A DNA stretch of 64,000 nucleotides, taken from JAVVHH01 sp965199585. GTDB taxonomy: Bacteria; Pseudomonadota; Alphaproteobacteria; Acetobacterales; Acetobacteraceae. The stretch lies in NCBI GenBank assembly GCA_965199585.1, contig CBDASI010000002.1:806001-870000 (forward strand). Direction: 5' to 3'. The notes under the pieces are model-generated. The model was given only the letters and a program-made list of their open reading frames with translations. It ran no database searches and had not been told where the DNA came from. Both the position numbers and the translations under genes were made by a program. The stretch's first letter is position 1, and the number at the start of each line of letters is the position of its first letter. Positions 1 to 8,661 of the stretch are shown piece by piece.

Positions 1-42
1 GTCAAGGTTGCGCAGTACGAAACCCGCTTCCATCTCCCGTCC

Positions 43-723
43 ATGAGCACACTCTCTCGTGTGGGCGAGCTCGCCCGACAGCACGACCCCGACCGTTTCT
101 TCACCACCCTGTTTGCCCCGGCCGGGGTCCGGCCGGCGCTTTGGACGCTCTACGCCTTCAATCATGAGCTAGCTCGCGCCCGCGAAAGCGTGCGCGAGCC
201 AATGATGGCCATGATCCGCCTGCAATGGTGGCGCGAGGTCGTCGAAGGTCAGACGAAGCGGCACGAGGTGGCGACGCCGCTGCGGGAGGCGATCGACGCC
301 GGCGCGCTGCGTACGGCGGACCTTGAGGCGTTGATCGACGCCCGCGAGGAAGACGCCCCCGATCAGGAAGCGGACTGGCCTAGCTTCGTGGAGCGCACCG
401 CCGGCGCCTTGGCCGTGGCCGCCGCCCATGCGCTGGGGGTCGAAACGGTCGACGCGATCCGCGCCGCCGGCACCGCGTACGGCGCCACCGGCATCGCCCG
501 CAACCGCGCCCTGAGCGGCAAGGCTCCGCTGGCCAGTCTACGCGACACCGCGGTGGCCGCGCTCGACCGCACCCGCCGTGGTCCCGTGCCCCGCGAAGGA
601 CGGTCTGCCGCGCTGCCCGCCGTCTACGCGGCGCGCGACTTGGCCCGCGCCCATCCGGTCAAGCTCCGCGGCGTCGCCGACAAGTTGGCGGTGACGGCTG
701 CGGCCCTGACCGGATTTTTCTGA
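43..723 (+). CDS. Squalene/phytoene synthase-family protein, NDUFAF6-like
   Basis: 226 residues resembling the trans-isoprenyl diphosphate synthase (squalene/phytoene synthase) fold, closest in pattern to the NDUFAF6 subgroup: an N-terminal LYAFNHELARARESV stretch, then the basic/aromatic IRLQWWREVVEG segment. The first aspartate-rich motif of true phytoene synthases (DxxxD) is replaced by NHELA, so prenyl-transfer activity is doubtful; NDUFAF6 relatives act in respiratory complex I assembly (family knowledge, not shown here). No Shine-Dalgarno precedes the ATG, and the frame stays open to the left edge of the window, so the true start may lie further upstream. It ends 2 nt before the convergent actP stop. 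Confidence 0.75.
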   Translation: MSTLSRVGELARQHDPDRFFTTLFAPAGVRPALWTLYAFNHELARARESVREPMMAMIRLQWWREVVEGQTKRHEVATPLREAIDAGALRTADLEALIDAREEDAPDQEADWPSFVERTAGALAVAAAHALGVETVDAIRAAGTAYGATGIARNRALSGKAPLASLRDTAVAALDRTRRGPVPREGRSAALPAVYAARDLARAHPVKLRGVADKLAVTAAALTGFF

Positions 724-725
724 CC

Positions 726-2399
726 TTAGTGGGCGCTGGCGCCTGACGCGCCGATCCCGGTCTGGGAGCGGACGTATTGCGCATCGAACTCCTGCGCCTC
801 GGCTCTTGCCTGCCGCGAAGTGTCGAACTTGGACACCAGCCAACAGCCCAAGAACGCCAGCGGCATGGAGAACAGCGCCGGGTTGTCGTACGGGAAGATC
901 GCCGCCGCGTTGCCGAACACCGTCACCCAGATCGCCTTGCTCAATACGGTAAGCACCACCGCGGTGATCAGCCCGAGCCAGCCGCCGACCGCAGCCCCGG
1001 TCGTCGTCAGCCCGCGCCAGTACATCGACAGCAGTAGCACCGGGAAGTTCGAGCTCGCTGCGATGGCGAAGGCGAGCCCCACCATGAAGGCGATGTTCTG
1101 CTTCTCGAACGCGATCCCCAGGATGATCGCCAGGATGCCCAACGCGACCGTCGCCACCTTGGAGACGCGGATCTCGGCCGCCTCGTTGGCCTGCCCGCGG
1201 CGGAACACGCTGGCATACAGGTCATGGCTCACCGCGCTGGCGCCCGATAGCGTCAGCCCCGACACCACGGCCAGGATGGTCGCGAACGCCACGGCGCAGA
1301 TGAAGCCGAAGAACACGTCGCCACCCACGGCGCGCGCGAGATGGATCGCCGCCATGTTGGTGCCGCCCTTCAGCCCGCCACCCGCGACCAGGTAGTCCGG
1401 GTTGGTGCTGACCAGCACGATGGCGCCGAAGCCGATGACGAAGGTCAGGATGTAGAAATAGCCGATGAACGTCGTCGCCCAGAACACCGACTTGCGGGCC
1501 TCCTTGGCATCGCCGACCGTAAAGAAGCGCATCAGAATATGCGGCAGCCCGGCCGTGCCGAACATCAGCGCGATGCCCAGCGAGATCGTCGTCACCTTGT
1601 CGGTCACGAAGCTCCCGGGCGCCATGATCGCCTGCCCCTTCGGCGACACGGCGACCGCCTTGGCGAACAATCCCTGCACGCTCCAGCCCACCGAGTGCAG
1701 CACCATGAGCGCCATGAACGTCGCGCCGCCGAGCAACAGCACGGCCTTGATGATCTGCACCCAGGTCGTGGCCAACATGCCGCCGAACGTCACGTAGCAG
1801 ATCATCAACACGCCGACGATGATGACGGCATAAAGATAAGGCAGCCCGAACAGCAGTTGGATCAGCTGCCCGGCGCCGACCATCTGCGCGATGAGGTAGA
1901 ACGCGACCACGACCAGCGTTCCGGTCGCGGCGAGCGAGCGCATCGGCGTCGGCGCGAGCCGGAACGAGACGACGTCGGCGAAGGTGAAGCGACCGAGGTT
2001 GCGCAGCCGTTCGGCCATCAGAAACATGATGATCGGCCAACCGACGAGAAAGCCGATCGAGTAGATCAGCCCGTCATACCCGTTGGCATAGACCAGCGCC
2101 GAAATGCCGAGGAACGAGGCGGCCGACATGAAATCGCCCGCGATCGCCAGCCCGTTCTGGAATCCGGTGATCCCTCCGCCGGCGGTATAGAAGTCGGCCG
2201 CCGAGCGCGTCCGCTGGGAGGCCCAATAGGTGATGCCGAGCGTCAGGATGACGAAGCCGACGAACATGATAATCGCGGTCGTGTTCACGGCCTGTTGCTG
2301 GACCGGACCCTCGAGCGCCCCGGCGGCATAGGCCGCAGTGGCCCCGAACAGCGTGGCGCCCACGCCGGCGACGATCCGCTTGATCATGGTTCCGTTCAT
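726..2399 (-). CDS. actP: Cation/acetate symporter ActP
   Basis: 557-residue sodium:solute symporter (SSF family), matching the length of E. coli ActP. It starts with a hydrophobic signal-like segment (MIKRIVAGVGATLFGATAAYA) followed by about 13 membrane helices; the first core helix is followed by YWASQRTRSAADFYTAGGG, typical of acetate/pyruvate SSF members. The start at 2399 is chosen because ATG overlaps the TGA of the upstream DUF485 gene (ATGA); an in-frame extension to 2552 would run through that gene. Together with DUF485 it forms the usual yjcH-actP pair, and the acyl-CoA synthetase divergently transcribed at 2861 could activate the imported acetate or propionate. Imports short-chain carboxylates across the inner membrane. 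Confidence 0.93.
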   Translation of the reverse strand: MNGTMIKRIVAGVGATLFGATAAYAAGALEGPVQQQAVNTTAIIMFVGFVILTLGITYWASQRTRSAADFYTAGGGITGFQNGLAIAGDFMSAASFLGISALVYANGYDGLIYSIGFLVGWPIIMFLMAERLRNLGRFTFADVVSFRLAPTPMRSLAATGTLVVVAFYLIAQMVGAGQLIQLLFGLPYLYAVIIVGVLMICYVTFGGMLATTWVQIIKAVLLLGGATFMALMVLHSVGWSVQGLFAKAVAVSPKGQAIMAPGSFVTDKVTTISLGIALMFGTAGLPHILMRFFTVGDAKEARKSVFWATTFIGYFYILTFVIGFGAIVLVSTNPDYLVAGGGLKGGTNMAAIHLARAVGGDVFFGFICAVAFATILAVVSGLTLSGASAVSHDLYASVFRRGQANEAAEIRVSKVATVALGILAIILGIAFEKQNIAFMVGLAFAIAASSNFPVLLLSMYWRGLTTTGAAVGGWLGLITAVVLTVLSKAIWVTVFGNAAAIFPYDNPALFSMPLAFLGCWLVSKFDTSRQARAEAQEFDAQYVRSQTGIGASGASAH

Positions 2400-2716
2400 G
2401 GGAACGTCCTCCGGCTCGCCAGGCTGGACACGAGCTGACGGGTCAGTTCGTCGTATTCTCCATTCGCCTTGACGACGTAGACACCCGTCAGGACGATCGC
2501 CAGCACGATCACGCCAAGTCCAATCGGGAACGCAAGCGTCACGACGCCCCAAACCGGGGTCGCGATCAGATGGCCGCCGAAAGCAACGAGGAAGATGAAG
2601 GCAAAATACGCGACGAGCATGATGACACAGAGTGTCCAGCTGAACGTGTTTCGTTTTTGCTCCAGCTCGCGAAAACGCGGGTCTGACTTAATGCGCGCAA
2701 TTTCTGCCGCGGTCAT
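2396..2716 (-). CDS. DUF485 membrane protein (YjcH-like)
   Basis: 106 residues with an N-terminal soluble helix (IARIKSDPRFRELEQKRNTF) and two membrane helices, the standard DUF485 layout; E. coli YjcH is about the same length. The start at 2716 is supported by a GGAGG immediately upstream; the longer frame to 2782 lacks this. DUF485 genes nearly always precede actP and probably encode an accessory subunit, but the biochemical role is unknown. Promoter signals should lie in the 144-bp divergent gap to the acyl-CoA synthetase, which contains a CCGTGC/GCACGG inverted repeat (2760-2765 and 2779-2784). Confidence 0.9.
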   Translation of the reverse strand: MTAAEIARIKSDPRFRELEQKRNTFSWTLCVIMLVAYFAFIFLVAFGGHLIATPVWGVVTLAFPIGLGVIVLAIVLTGVYVVKANGEYDELTRQLVSSLASRRTFP

Positions 2717-2860
2717 ATTTCCTCCGAATTGCGGTATTGAGTCGCTGGCGATTTTTGTGCCGTGCGTGAAGCTTTGTTGCACGGTTCATGAACTTGTCGC
2801 AAGCACCTGCCTCGCGACGAACGCATAGCTCGCGGCAGGACCGCGGGCAGGGAGGCGAAC

Positions 2861-4744
2861 ATGACGGCAGACGCTTACGGCGCTGAATACGCAAGGTGGC
2901 AAGCCGACCCGGTCGGCTGGTGGGAACAACAAGCCGCAGCGCTCCAGTGGACCACGCGTTGGACCAAGGGCTTCGATCCCGCCATGGGCGCCTACGGCCA
3001 ATACTTCGCCGGCGGAACGCTCAACGTCAGCGAGAACTGTCTCGACCGCCATGTCGACGCCGGCCGCGGCGACCAACTCGCCCTGATCTGGGACAGCGCG
3101 ATGACCGCGTCCGTCGAACGCCTCACCTACCGCGCGCTCCGCGACCGGGTCGCGCGGGTGGCCGGCGCGCTGGCGGCCCGCGGTGTCGGCTATGGCGACC
3201 GCGTGGTGATCTACATGCCGATGATCCCGTCGGCCGTGGTCGCGATGCTGGCCTGCGCCCGCCTCGGCGCGATCCATTCCGTCGTGTTCGGCGGTTTCGC
3301 CGCGGCCGAGCTCGCCAAGCGCATCGAGGACGCGGCGCCCAAGGCGATCCTGTCAGCGTCCTGCGGTCTCGAACCCGGCCGGACCGTTGCCTACAAGCCT
3401 TTGCTCGACGCGGCCATCGAGCAGAGCGCGCACAAGCCCGAGTTCTGCCTCGTCTACCAGCGCCCCGAACTGGCCGCCACGCTCGTGCCCGGACGCGACG
3501 AGGACTTCGCCGCCGCCGAAGCCGCCGCCTCGCCCCACGATCCGGTGCCCGTCGCCGCCACCGACCCGCTCTATATACTGTATACCTCTGGCACCACCGG
3601 TAAGCCCAAGGGCGTCGTCCGCGACACCGGCGGCTACGCCGTCGCCCTGCACCGCACCATGGCGATGATCTACGGCATCCAGCCCGGCGAGACCTTCTGG
3701 TGCGCCAGCGACGTCGGCTGGGTCGTCGGCCACTCCTACATCGTCTACGCCCCACTCCTGGTCGGCGCCACCAGCGTCATGTACGAGGGCAAGCCCGTCG
3801 GCACGCCCGATGCCGGCGCCTTCTGGCGGGTCTGCGCCGAGCACGGGGTCAAGGCCCTATTCACCGCGCCGACCGCCTTGCGCGCCATCAAGCAGCGCGA
3901 CCCCACCGGCGCGCTGACCCGCGACTACGACCTGTCCAAGCTCGAGACGCTGTTCCTGGCCGGCGAGCGCTGCGATCCGCCCACGGCGCTTTGGGCGGCC
4001 GAGACGCTTGGCATCCCGGTCGTCGACCACTGGTGGCAGACCGAGACCGGCTGGCCTATCACCGCCGGGTTCCGCGGCTTCGGCTTGTTCCCCTTCAAGC
4101 CCGGCTCCGGCGGCCGTCCCTGCCCCGGCTACGACCTGCATGCGCTCGACGACAACGGCGCCGTGCTGCCCCGCGGCACCGCGGGCAATCTCGCGTTGCG
4201 CCTCCCGCTCCCGCCGGGCTGCGGGCCGACGCTGTGGCGCAACGAGGCCGGCTACCGCACCGCCTACCTGTCCGACTTCCCCGGCTGGTATCGCACCGGC
4301 GACGCCGGCGAGGTCGACGCCGAGGGCGATGTCTGGGTCATGGGACGCACCGACGACATCATCAACGTCGCCGGCCACCGGTTGAGCACCGGCGCGCTCG
4401 AGGAGGTGCTGGCCAGCCATCCGGACGTCGCCGAATGCGCGGTCGTCGGCGCGGCCGACGCGCTGAAGGGTCAGTCGCCGCTCGGCCTCGTCGTGCTGAA
4501 GGCCGGCGTCGAGCGGCCGGAGGTGGACATCGCCGCGGAGCTGGTCGCCCTGGTGCGGGAGCGGATCGGGCCGGTGGCGGCGTTCAGGGAGGCGCGCGTG
4601 GTCGTCCGCCTGCCGAAGACGCGCTCCGGCAAGATCCTGCGCGCCACCATCCGCAAGATCGCCGACGGCGAGCCCGCCCTCCCGCCGCCCACCATCGACG
4701 ACCCGGCGGCGCTCGACGAGATCCGCAGCGTACTCGGTCGCTAA
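2861..4744 (+). CDS. prpE: Propionyl-/acetyl-CoA synthetase (PrpE-like)
   Basis: 627-residue AMP-forming acyl-CoA synthetase of the Acs/PrpE clade. Visible motifs: P-loop-like YTSGTTGKPKG at about residue 240, WWQTETGWPI (A5), YRTGDAGEVD (A7), GHRLSTGALEE (A8) and the C-terminal KTRSGKILR with the catalytic lysine near residue 590. The segment SASCGLEPGRTVAYKPLLDAA is characteristic of PrpE/ACSS3 rather than Acs, so propionate or another short acyl chain is the more likely substrate. A good GGAGG lies 6 nt before the ATG. It is divergent from DUF485-actP, suggesting joint use of carboxylates. Its TAA overlaps the convergent znuA-like stop in a CTAA tetranucleotide. Confidence 0.9.
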   Translation: MTADAYGAEYARWQADPVGWWEQQAAALQWTTRWTKGFDPAMGAYGQYFAGGTLNVSENCLDRHVDAGRGDQLALIWDSAMTASVERLTYRALRDRVARVAGALAARGVGYGDRVVIYMPMIPSAVVAMLACARLGAIHSVVFGGFAAAELAKRIEDAAPKAILSASCGLEPGRTVAYKPLLDAAIEQSAHKPEFCLVYQRPELAATLVPGRDEDFAAAEAAASPHDPVPVAATDPLYILYTSGTTGKPKGVVRDTGGYAVALHRTMAMIYGIQPGETFWCASDVGWVVGHSYIVYAPLLVGATSVMYEGKPVGTPDAGAFWRVCAEHGVKALFTAPTALRAIKQRDPTGALTRDYDLSKLETLFLAGERCDPPTALWAAETLGIPVVDHWWQTETGWPITAGFRGFGLFPFKPGSGGRPCPGYDLHALDDNGAVLPRGTAGNLALRLPLPPGCGPTLWRNEAGYRTAYLSDFPGWYRTGDAGEVDAEGDVWVMGRTDDIINVAGHRLSTGALEEVLASHPDVAECAVVGAADALKGQSPLGLVVLKAGVERPEVDIAAELVALVRERIGPVAAFREARVVVRLPKTRSGKILRATIRKIADGEPALPPPTIDDPAALDEIRSVLGR

Positions 4745-5634
4745 GTCGCCTTCATCGACGCCACGAGCTGCGTCGTGTTGTAGCGCAGCAGGTCGATATA
4801 GGTCGCCGCCGGACCGTCCGTCGGCGACAGGCTGTCGGCATAGAGCTTGGCGCCGACGGTCAGGTGCGCTTCGCGGGCGAGCGCCTGGGCGAGCCGCGGG
4901 TCGGTCATGTTCTCCAGGAAGACACTGCGCAGGCCGTCCTTCTTTGCCTGCGTCGCGATGCGGGCCAGCGCGCGCGGCGACGGCTCGGCCTCGGTGCTGA
5001 TGCCCTCGATGGCGATGAACTGGATGCCGAAGCGGGCGCCGTAATAGGCGAATGCATCGTGCGTCGTCAGCACCTTGCGGCGCTCCTTGGGAATGCCGGC
5101 CAAGGCCTGCGTGATCTCGTCTTCGACGCGCTTGAGCTCGGCGGCGTAGCTGGCTGCCTCGGCCCGGTAGCGCGCTGCATTGCCCGGATCGGCCTTGGCC
5201 AGCCCGGCCGCGATGGTCTGTACCATCCGCCGGCCGAGCGCCGGGTCCTGCCAGATATGCGGGTCGGTGACGGTGGCACCGTCCTCCTGCAAGCTGCGCG
5301 GCGTGATGCCGGCGCTTGCGACGATGCGGACGCCCTTGAAGCCCGACGCCTGCACCATCCGGCTGAGCCAGCCCTCGAGCCCGAGCCCGTCTTCGACCAT
5401 GACGGCGGCACCATGCAGCGTCGCCAGGTCGCCGGGCCGCGGCTCGAACGCGTGTGGATCGCCATCCCGCGGGACGAGCGTAGCGGTCCGCACCGCATCA
5501 CCGGCAATGCGGCCGACCATGTCCTGCAGGATGGAGAACGAGGTGGCGACCATGGGCGGGCTCGGCTGCGCGCGGGTCAGGCGCGGCACGAGGGCGAGCG
5601 GCGCGGCGAAAGTAAGTCGGCGGGAGATTAGCAT
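4741..5634 (-). CDS. Zinc/manganese ABC transporter substrate-binding protein
   Basis: 297-residue periplasmic metal-binding protein of the ZnuA/TroA (cluster A-I) family. A signal peptide (LISRRLTFAAPLALVPRLTRA) precedes DGDPHAFEPRPGD, DPHIWQDP and TTHDAFAYY, which hold the usual metal-binding histidines, and a terminal YADSLS carries the Asp ligand. There is no His-rich acidic loop, so zinc versus manganese cannot be decided. The start at 5634 begins the signal peptide; an in-frame ATG 15 nt upstream is less natural. No ATP-binding or permease partner is adjacent, so it is an orphan binding protein here. A Zur-like half-site lies directly upstream. Confidence 0.87.
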   Translation of the reverse strand: MLISRRLTFAAPLALVPRLTRAQPSPPMVATSFSILQDMVGRIAGDAVRTATLVPRDGDPHAFEPRPGDLATLHGAAVMVEDGLGLEGWLSRMVQASGFKGVRIVASAGITPRSLQEDGATVTDPHIWQDPALGRRMVQTIAAGLAKADPGNAARYRAEAASYAAELKRVEDEITQALAGIPKERRKVLTTHDAFAYYGARFGIQFIAIEGISTEAEPSPRALARIATQAKKDGLRSVFLENMTDPRLAQALAREAHLTVGAKLYADSLSPTDGPAATYIDLLRYNTTQLVASMKAT

Positions 5635-5636
5635 GA

Positions 5637-5647
5637 TATAACATGTC
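5637..5647 (-). promoter_or_regulatory. Possible Zur half-site upstream of the znuA-like gene
   Basis: The + strand reads TATAACATGTC here, which is close to one half of the alphaproteobacterial Zur palindrome as recalled (TATAACATATC). The other half is not recognisable. It abuts the start codon, leaving no room for a ribosome binding site, so either the mRNA is leaderless or this is coincidence. Confidence 0.25.
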
Positions 5648-5748
5648 AATTCTGATGACGGCTTGCAAGCGTTGGCTTCTAGCTCAAGCCAGTCTTAAGG
5701 AATTATTAGTTTCGGTAGCGGAGACTTCAGCCGTTTGGCGAGGTCCCG

Positions 5749-6252
5749 ATGTTCAAGCGTACCCTGAAGGAGCTGCATCGTAGGCGCGCGGTCAGGCGGC
5801 TCGATCTCCTGAGTTCGAAGGCTGAACCTCAACTCGATACTCTCGTCGACCGGGTCGCGAGCGCGTTCGAGGCGCCGATCGCATTGCTGTCGATCGCGGA
5901 TGGCGACCAGTTTCAGTTCAAATCCAAGGTCGGCGTGGCGCGGGCGGGCGGTGCGCGGCGCGAGAGTTTCTGCACGCACGTGCTCGACCGGGACGACCTG
6001 CTGGAAGTCTGCAACGCTGCGGAGGACGACATGTTTAGCCAGCTCGCAGTCGTCTCCGGCAAACCGAACATCCGTTACTATCTGGGCATGCGGCTTCGTC
6101 TCAGTGACGGCAGCGGCGTGGGTGCGCTTTGCATCCTCGACACCAAGGAGCGGTCCGCAGCGTCGCGCGACCAACGGGCTTTCCTGAAGGCGATGGCGCA
6201 CCAGGCCGAACTCGCTCTGGAGTTCAACCATGTCGTCGCGAGTTCGGCTTGA
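5749..6252 (+). CDS. GAF-domain protein, upstream half of a c-di-GMP pair
   Basis: 167 residues, nearly all one GAF domain: LDTLVDRVASAFEAPIALLS, then GDQFQFKSKVG, SFCTHVLDRDDLLEV and YLGMRLRLSDGSGVGALCIL, the standard order of GAF modules found N-terminal to diguanylate cyclases. GAGG lies 5 nt before the ATG. It ends with HQAELALEF, where most homologues run into a linker and GGDEF domain; here a TGA stops the frame and the GGDEF protein begins in another frame with a TTGA overlap. It probably senses a small ligand and acts with the downstream protein. Either natural coupling or an ancient frameshift of a fused GAF-GGDEF-EAL protein would explain the arrangement. Confidence 0.8.
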   Translation: MFKRTLKELHRRRAVRRLDLLSSKAEPQLDTLVDRVASAFEAPIALLSIADGDQFQFKSKVGVARAGGARRESFCTHVLDRDDLLEVCNAAEDDMFSQLAVVSGKPNIRYYLGMRLRLSDGSGVGALCILDTKERSAASRDQRAFLKAMAHQAELALEFNHVVASSA

Positions 6253-7715
6253 CGATCGTCGCAACGGGCGTCTGCCTCCTGGGAGTTGCTGCGGCGTCTG
6301 CCAAGCTGCTGGTCGATGCGCGCGCTCGGGACAAGGCGCTGCGCTACCTCAAGCAGATCGCGACGAGCGATATCCTCACCGGCCTGCCAAACCGGCTGAG
6401 CTTCGATTGCGAGTTCAGCCGGTGGCTTGCCGATCCGAACCGAATTGGCGGTTTCGCCGTGGTCATGATCGACCTCACTCGGTTCAAATTCGTCAACGAC
6501 GCCTACGGGCACCAGGCCGGCGACGAGTTGCTGATCGCGCTGGCGGCCCGTTTCCGCGAAGCCCTGCAACCCGGCCAGGAGTTCATCGCCCGCCTGGGTG
6601 GTGACGAGTTCGCGGTGCTGCTCCCGTCGGCAGAGATGCCGGACTTGTCCCTCCGGCTCGAACGCATCACCGCGGTCTTCAAGGATTCGTTCCGCTTCCA
6701 ACGCTTCACGACGCATGCAAGCGCCAACATCGGCGTTGCGCTCGCCCCGGCCGACGGCCGGGATGCCGACACGCTCCTCGCCCAGGCCGATCTGGCCATG
6801 TATTGCGCCAAGCAGGCGCATTCTCCCCGGCCATGCTTTTACACTGCCTCGATGGATCAAGCGGTGCGTGAACGCCGCGACCTGATCCACCGCTTGCGCA
6901 CGGCGATCGGCACCGACGATCTACGCCTCCATTATCAGCCGCAATGCGCCGTCCAGACCCGGGCGATCACCGGCTATGAAGCGCTGTGCCGGTGGCAAGC
7001 CGGCGATGGGCGTTACGTGCCGCCCACCGAGTTCATCCCCCTCGCCGAAGAGACCGGCGAGATCGTCCGGCTCGGCACCTGGGTGCTGACGCGAGCCTGC
7101 CGCGACGCGATGCTGTGGCCGGAACCGCTCAAGATCGCGGTCAATCTGTCACCGTTGCAATTGACCGACGCCTCCCTGGCCTCGACCGTTGCTCGCGTGT
7201 TGCACGAAACGGGTCTCCCGCCCTACCGCCTCGAGTTGGACGTGACCGACGCCGCGATCGTCAAGGATCGCACCCGCGCCCTGGACCAGATGACCAAGCT
7301 GAAGGCGCTTGGCGTCACCCTGGCGCTGGACGGCTTCGGCGTGGGCTCCTCGTCATTCGACATCCTGCGGGAATTCCGCTTCGACCGGATCAAGCTCGGC
7401 CCGTCGTTCATGGCCGGCGCTGTCGGCAACCCTCAGGCCATCGCGATACTCAGTGCAGTGACACTGCTGGGGCGTAAGCTCGACATGTCGGTCCTGGCAG
7501 GCGGCATCGAGACGCCCGAGCAGCTCGATCTGGCTGCGCGCGAAGGCTGCGCCGGTGTTCAGGGCCACTTGCTCGGCCGCCCCGGCCGACATCTTGCCGA
7601 TCCCACGACGATCAGGCGCACCATGGCCACTGTGTTGCCGCAGGCGGATGCCGTCAGCGCGCCGACGGCGTCGCTGACGGAGCATCGCAAGCGATTGCTC
7701 CTGCCCGCGACATAG
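6249..7715 (+). CDS. GGDEF-EAL protein, active-looking cyclase with degenerate EAL
   Basis: 488 residues if started at the TTG of the TTGA overlap with the GAF gene. One N-terminal membrane helix (residues 2-22) precedes a GGDEF domain with DILTGLPNRL and an intact GGDEF at about 117-121; no RxxD inhibitory site is visible. The EAL domain keeps GYEALCRW, the Asn of VNLSPLQL, the Lys of DRIKLG and the Gln of QGHLLGRP. However, the ELEITE motif reads ELDVTD, the second Asp of DDFG is Gly (LDGFGVG), and AEGVET reads AGGIET. Losing these acids predicts little or no phosphodiesterase activity, so the protein is likely a c-di-GMP synthase or sensor. The start is uncertain; the frame is open upstream to 6129. 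Confidence 0.85.
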   Translation: MTIVATGVCLLGVAAASAKLLVDARARDKALRYLKQIATSDILTGLPNRLSFDCEFSRWLADPNRIGGFAVVMIDLTRFKFVNDAYGHQAGDELLIALAARFREALQPGQEFIARLGGDEFAVLLPSAEMPDLSLRLERITAVFKDSFRFQRFTTHASANIGVALAPADGRDADTLLAQADLAMYCAKQAHSPRPCFYTASMDQAVRERRDLIHRLRTAIGTDDLRLHYQPQCAVQTRAITGYEALCRWQAGDGRYVPPTEFIPLAEETGEIVRLGTWVLTRACRDAMLWPEPLKIAVNLSPLQLTDASLASTVARVLHETGLPPYRLELDVTDAAIVKDRTRALDQMTKLKALGVTLALDGFGVGSSSFDILREFRFDRIKLGPSFMAGAVGNPQAIAILSAVTLLGRKLDMSVLAGGIETPEQLDLAAREGCAGVQGHLLGRPGRHLADPTTIRRTMATVLPQADAVSAPTASLTEHRKRLLLPAT

Positions 7716-7762
7716 ATTAGGCGGCTCTGCACTGGTCGCCCCCATAAGAGAGCCCGCGTTCA

Positions 7763-8362
7763 ATGGCCGAAAATCCCCGCATGTCGGCACCGTCGGCGCT
7801 CCGCAATCGGGATCCGATCCTCGAGACGCTCCGGCCACATCTCCCACGGACCGGTCTGGTGCTCGAAATCGCGAGCGGCACCGGCGAGCACATCGTCCAC
7901 TTCGCCGAGGCACTCCCCGAGCTCACCTGGCAACCGACCGACCTGGATCCGCTCCGGCGCGCAAGCATCGACGCTTGGACGGCAGACCTGCCGAACGTTC
8001 GTCAGGCCTGGGATCTCGACACGCGATCCTCGGACTGGCCGGTCCTACAGGCCGAAATCGTTGTTTGCATCAACATGATCCACATCTCGCCCTGGTCGGC
8101 CACGCTGGGTCTGTTCGCCGGGTCGGCCCGTGTCTTGGCATCGGGTGGTCTGCTGGCGTTATACGGGCCCTTTTGCCGCGACGGCCGGCCGCTCGAGCCC
8201 GGCAATCAGGCGTTCGATCTCGACCTGCGCCGCCGTGACCCGGCCTGGGGATTGCGCTCCGTCGAGGCAGTCACGACGGTGGCCACCGACGCTGGCTTCG
8301 GCCCACCGATCATCGCCGCCATGCCGTCCGACAACTTGACCCTCTTGTTTCGCCGCCTCTGA
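7763..8362 (+). CDS. DUF938 SAM-dependent methyltransferase-like protein
   Basis: 199 residues matching DUF938 throughout: SALRNRDPILETLRP at the N terminus, the SAM-binding loop VLEIASGTGEHIVHFA, QPTDLDP, and INMIHISPW followed by LYGPFCRDG and a terminal SDNLTLLFRR. The fold is a class I Rossmann methyltransferase; no substrate has been assigned to the family. Another ATG six codons downstream (7781) could be the start. Monocistronic by spacing, followed 32 nt later by the YbiI-like gene. Confidence 0.85.
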   Translation: MAENPRMSAPSALRNRDPILETLRPHLPRTGLVLEIASGTGEHIVHFAEALPELTWQPTDLDPLRRASIDAWTADLPNVRQAWDLDTRSSDWPVLQAEIVVCINMIHISPWSATLGLFAGSARVLASGGLLALYGPFCRDGRPLEPGNQAFDLDLRRRDPAWGLRSVEAVTTVATDAGFGPPIIAAMPSDNLTLLFRRL

Positions 8363-8394
8363 CCGTCAAGATCATTCCGAAAGGGATGAGCGCG

Positions 8395-8658
8395 ATGGCG
8401 AGCGGGTGGGCGCCCGATGGGGCGGTTCAGGATCAGGTCGACGACACCGTCAAGGATGGCGTGCTGCGAGCACGCGCCCGCTTGGTGCAGGGCGGCACCA
8501 ACACGCACTGTGCCGCGTGCGGCGAGGAAATCCCGCTCGCGCGGCGCCAGGCGCTCCCGGGGGCGCGGCACTGTGTCGCTTGCCAATCCGAGCGCGACAG
8601 CCGCCCCGCCGCGTTCGGCATCAACCGCCGCGGCAGCAAGGACAGCCAGCTCAAGTAG
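8395..8658 (+). CDS. DksA/TraR-type C4 zinc-finger protein, YbiI-like
   Basis: 87 residues, close to E. coli YbiI along the whole length: MASGWAPDGAVQDQVDDT at the start, a C4 zinc finger CAACGEEIPLARRQALPG...CVAC, and the terminal NRRGSKDSQLK. The four cysteines (CxxC and CxxC) are intact. The start at 8395 is preferred over 8386 because AAAGGGA sits 8 nt upstream of it but touches the earlier ATG. DksA-family proteins bind the RNA polymerase secondary channel, but this short class lacks the coiled-coil tip, and its function is not established. Confidence 0.85.
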   Translation: MASGWAPDGAVQDQVDDTVKDGVLRARARLVQGGTNTHCAACGEEIPLARRQALPGARHCVACQSERDSRPAAFGINRRGSKDSQLK

Positions 8659-8661
8659 GCG

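Noticed and set aside
1341..2438. Long + frame antisense to actP (365 codons)
   Set aside because: It is Arg/His/Asp-rich with no domain, opposite a clear ActP; GC-rich DNA gives such shadows.
3700..5631. 643-codon + frame over prpE and the znuA-like gene
   Set aside because: Crosses two genuine genes in another frame, with Arg-rich low-complexity translation.
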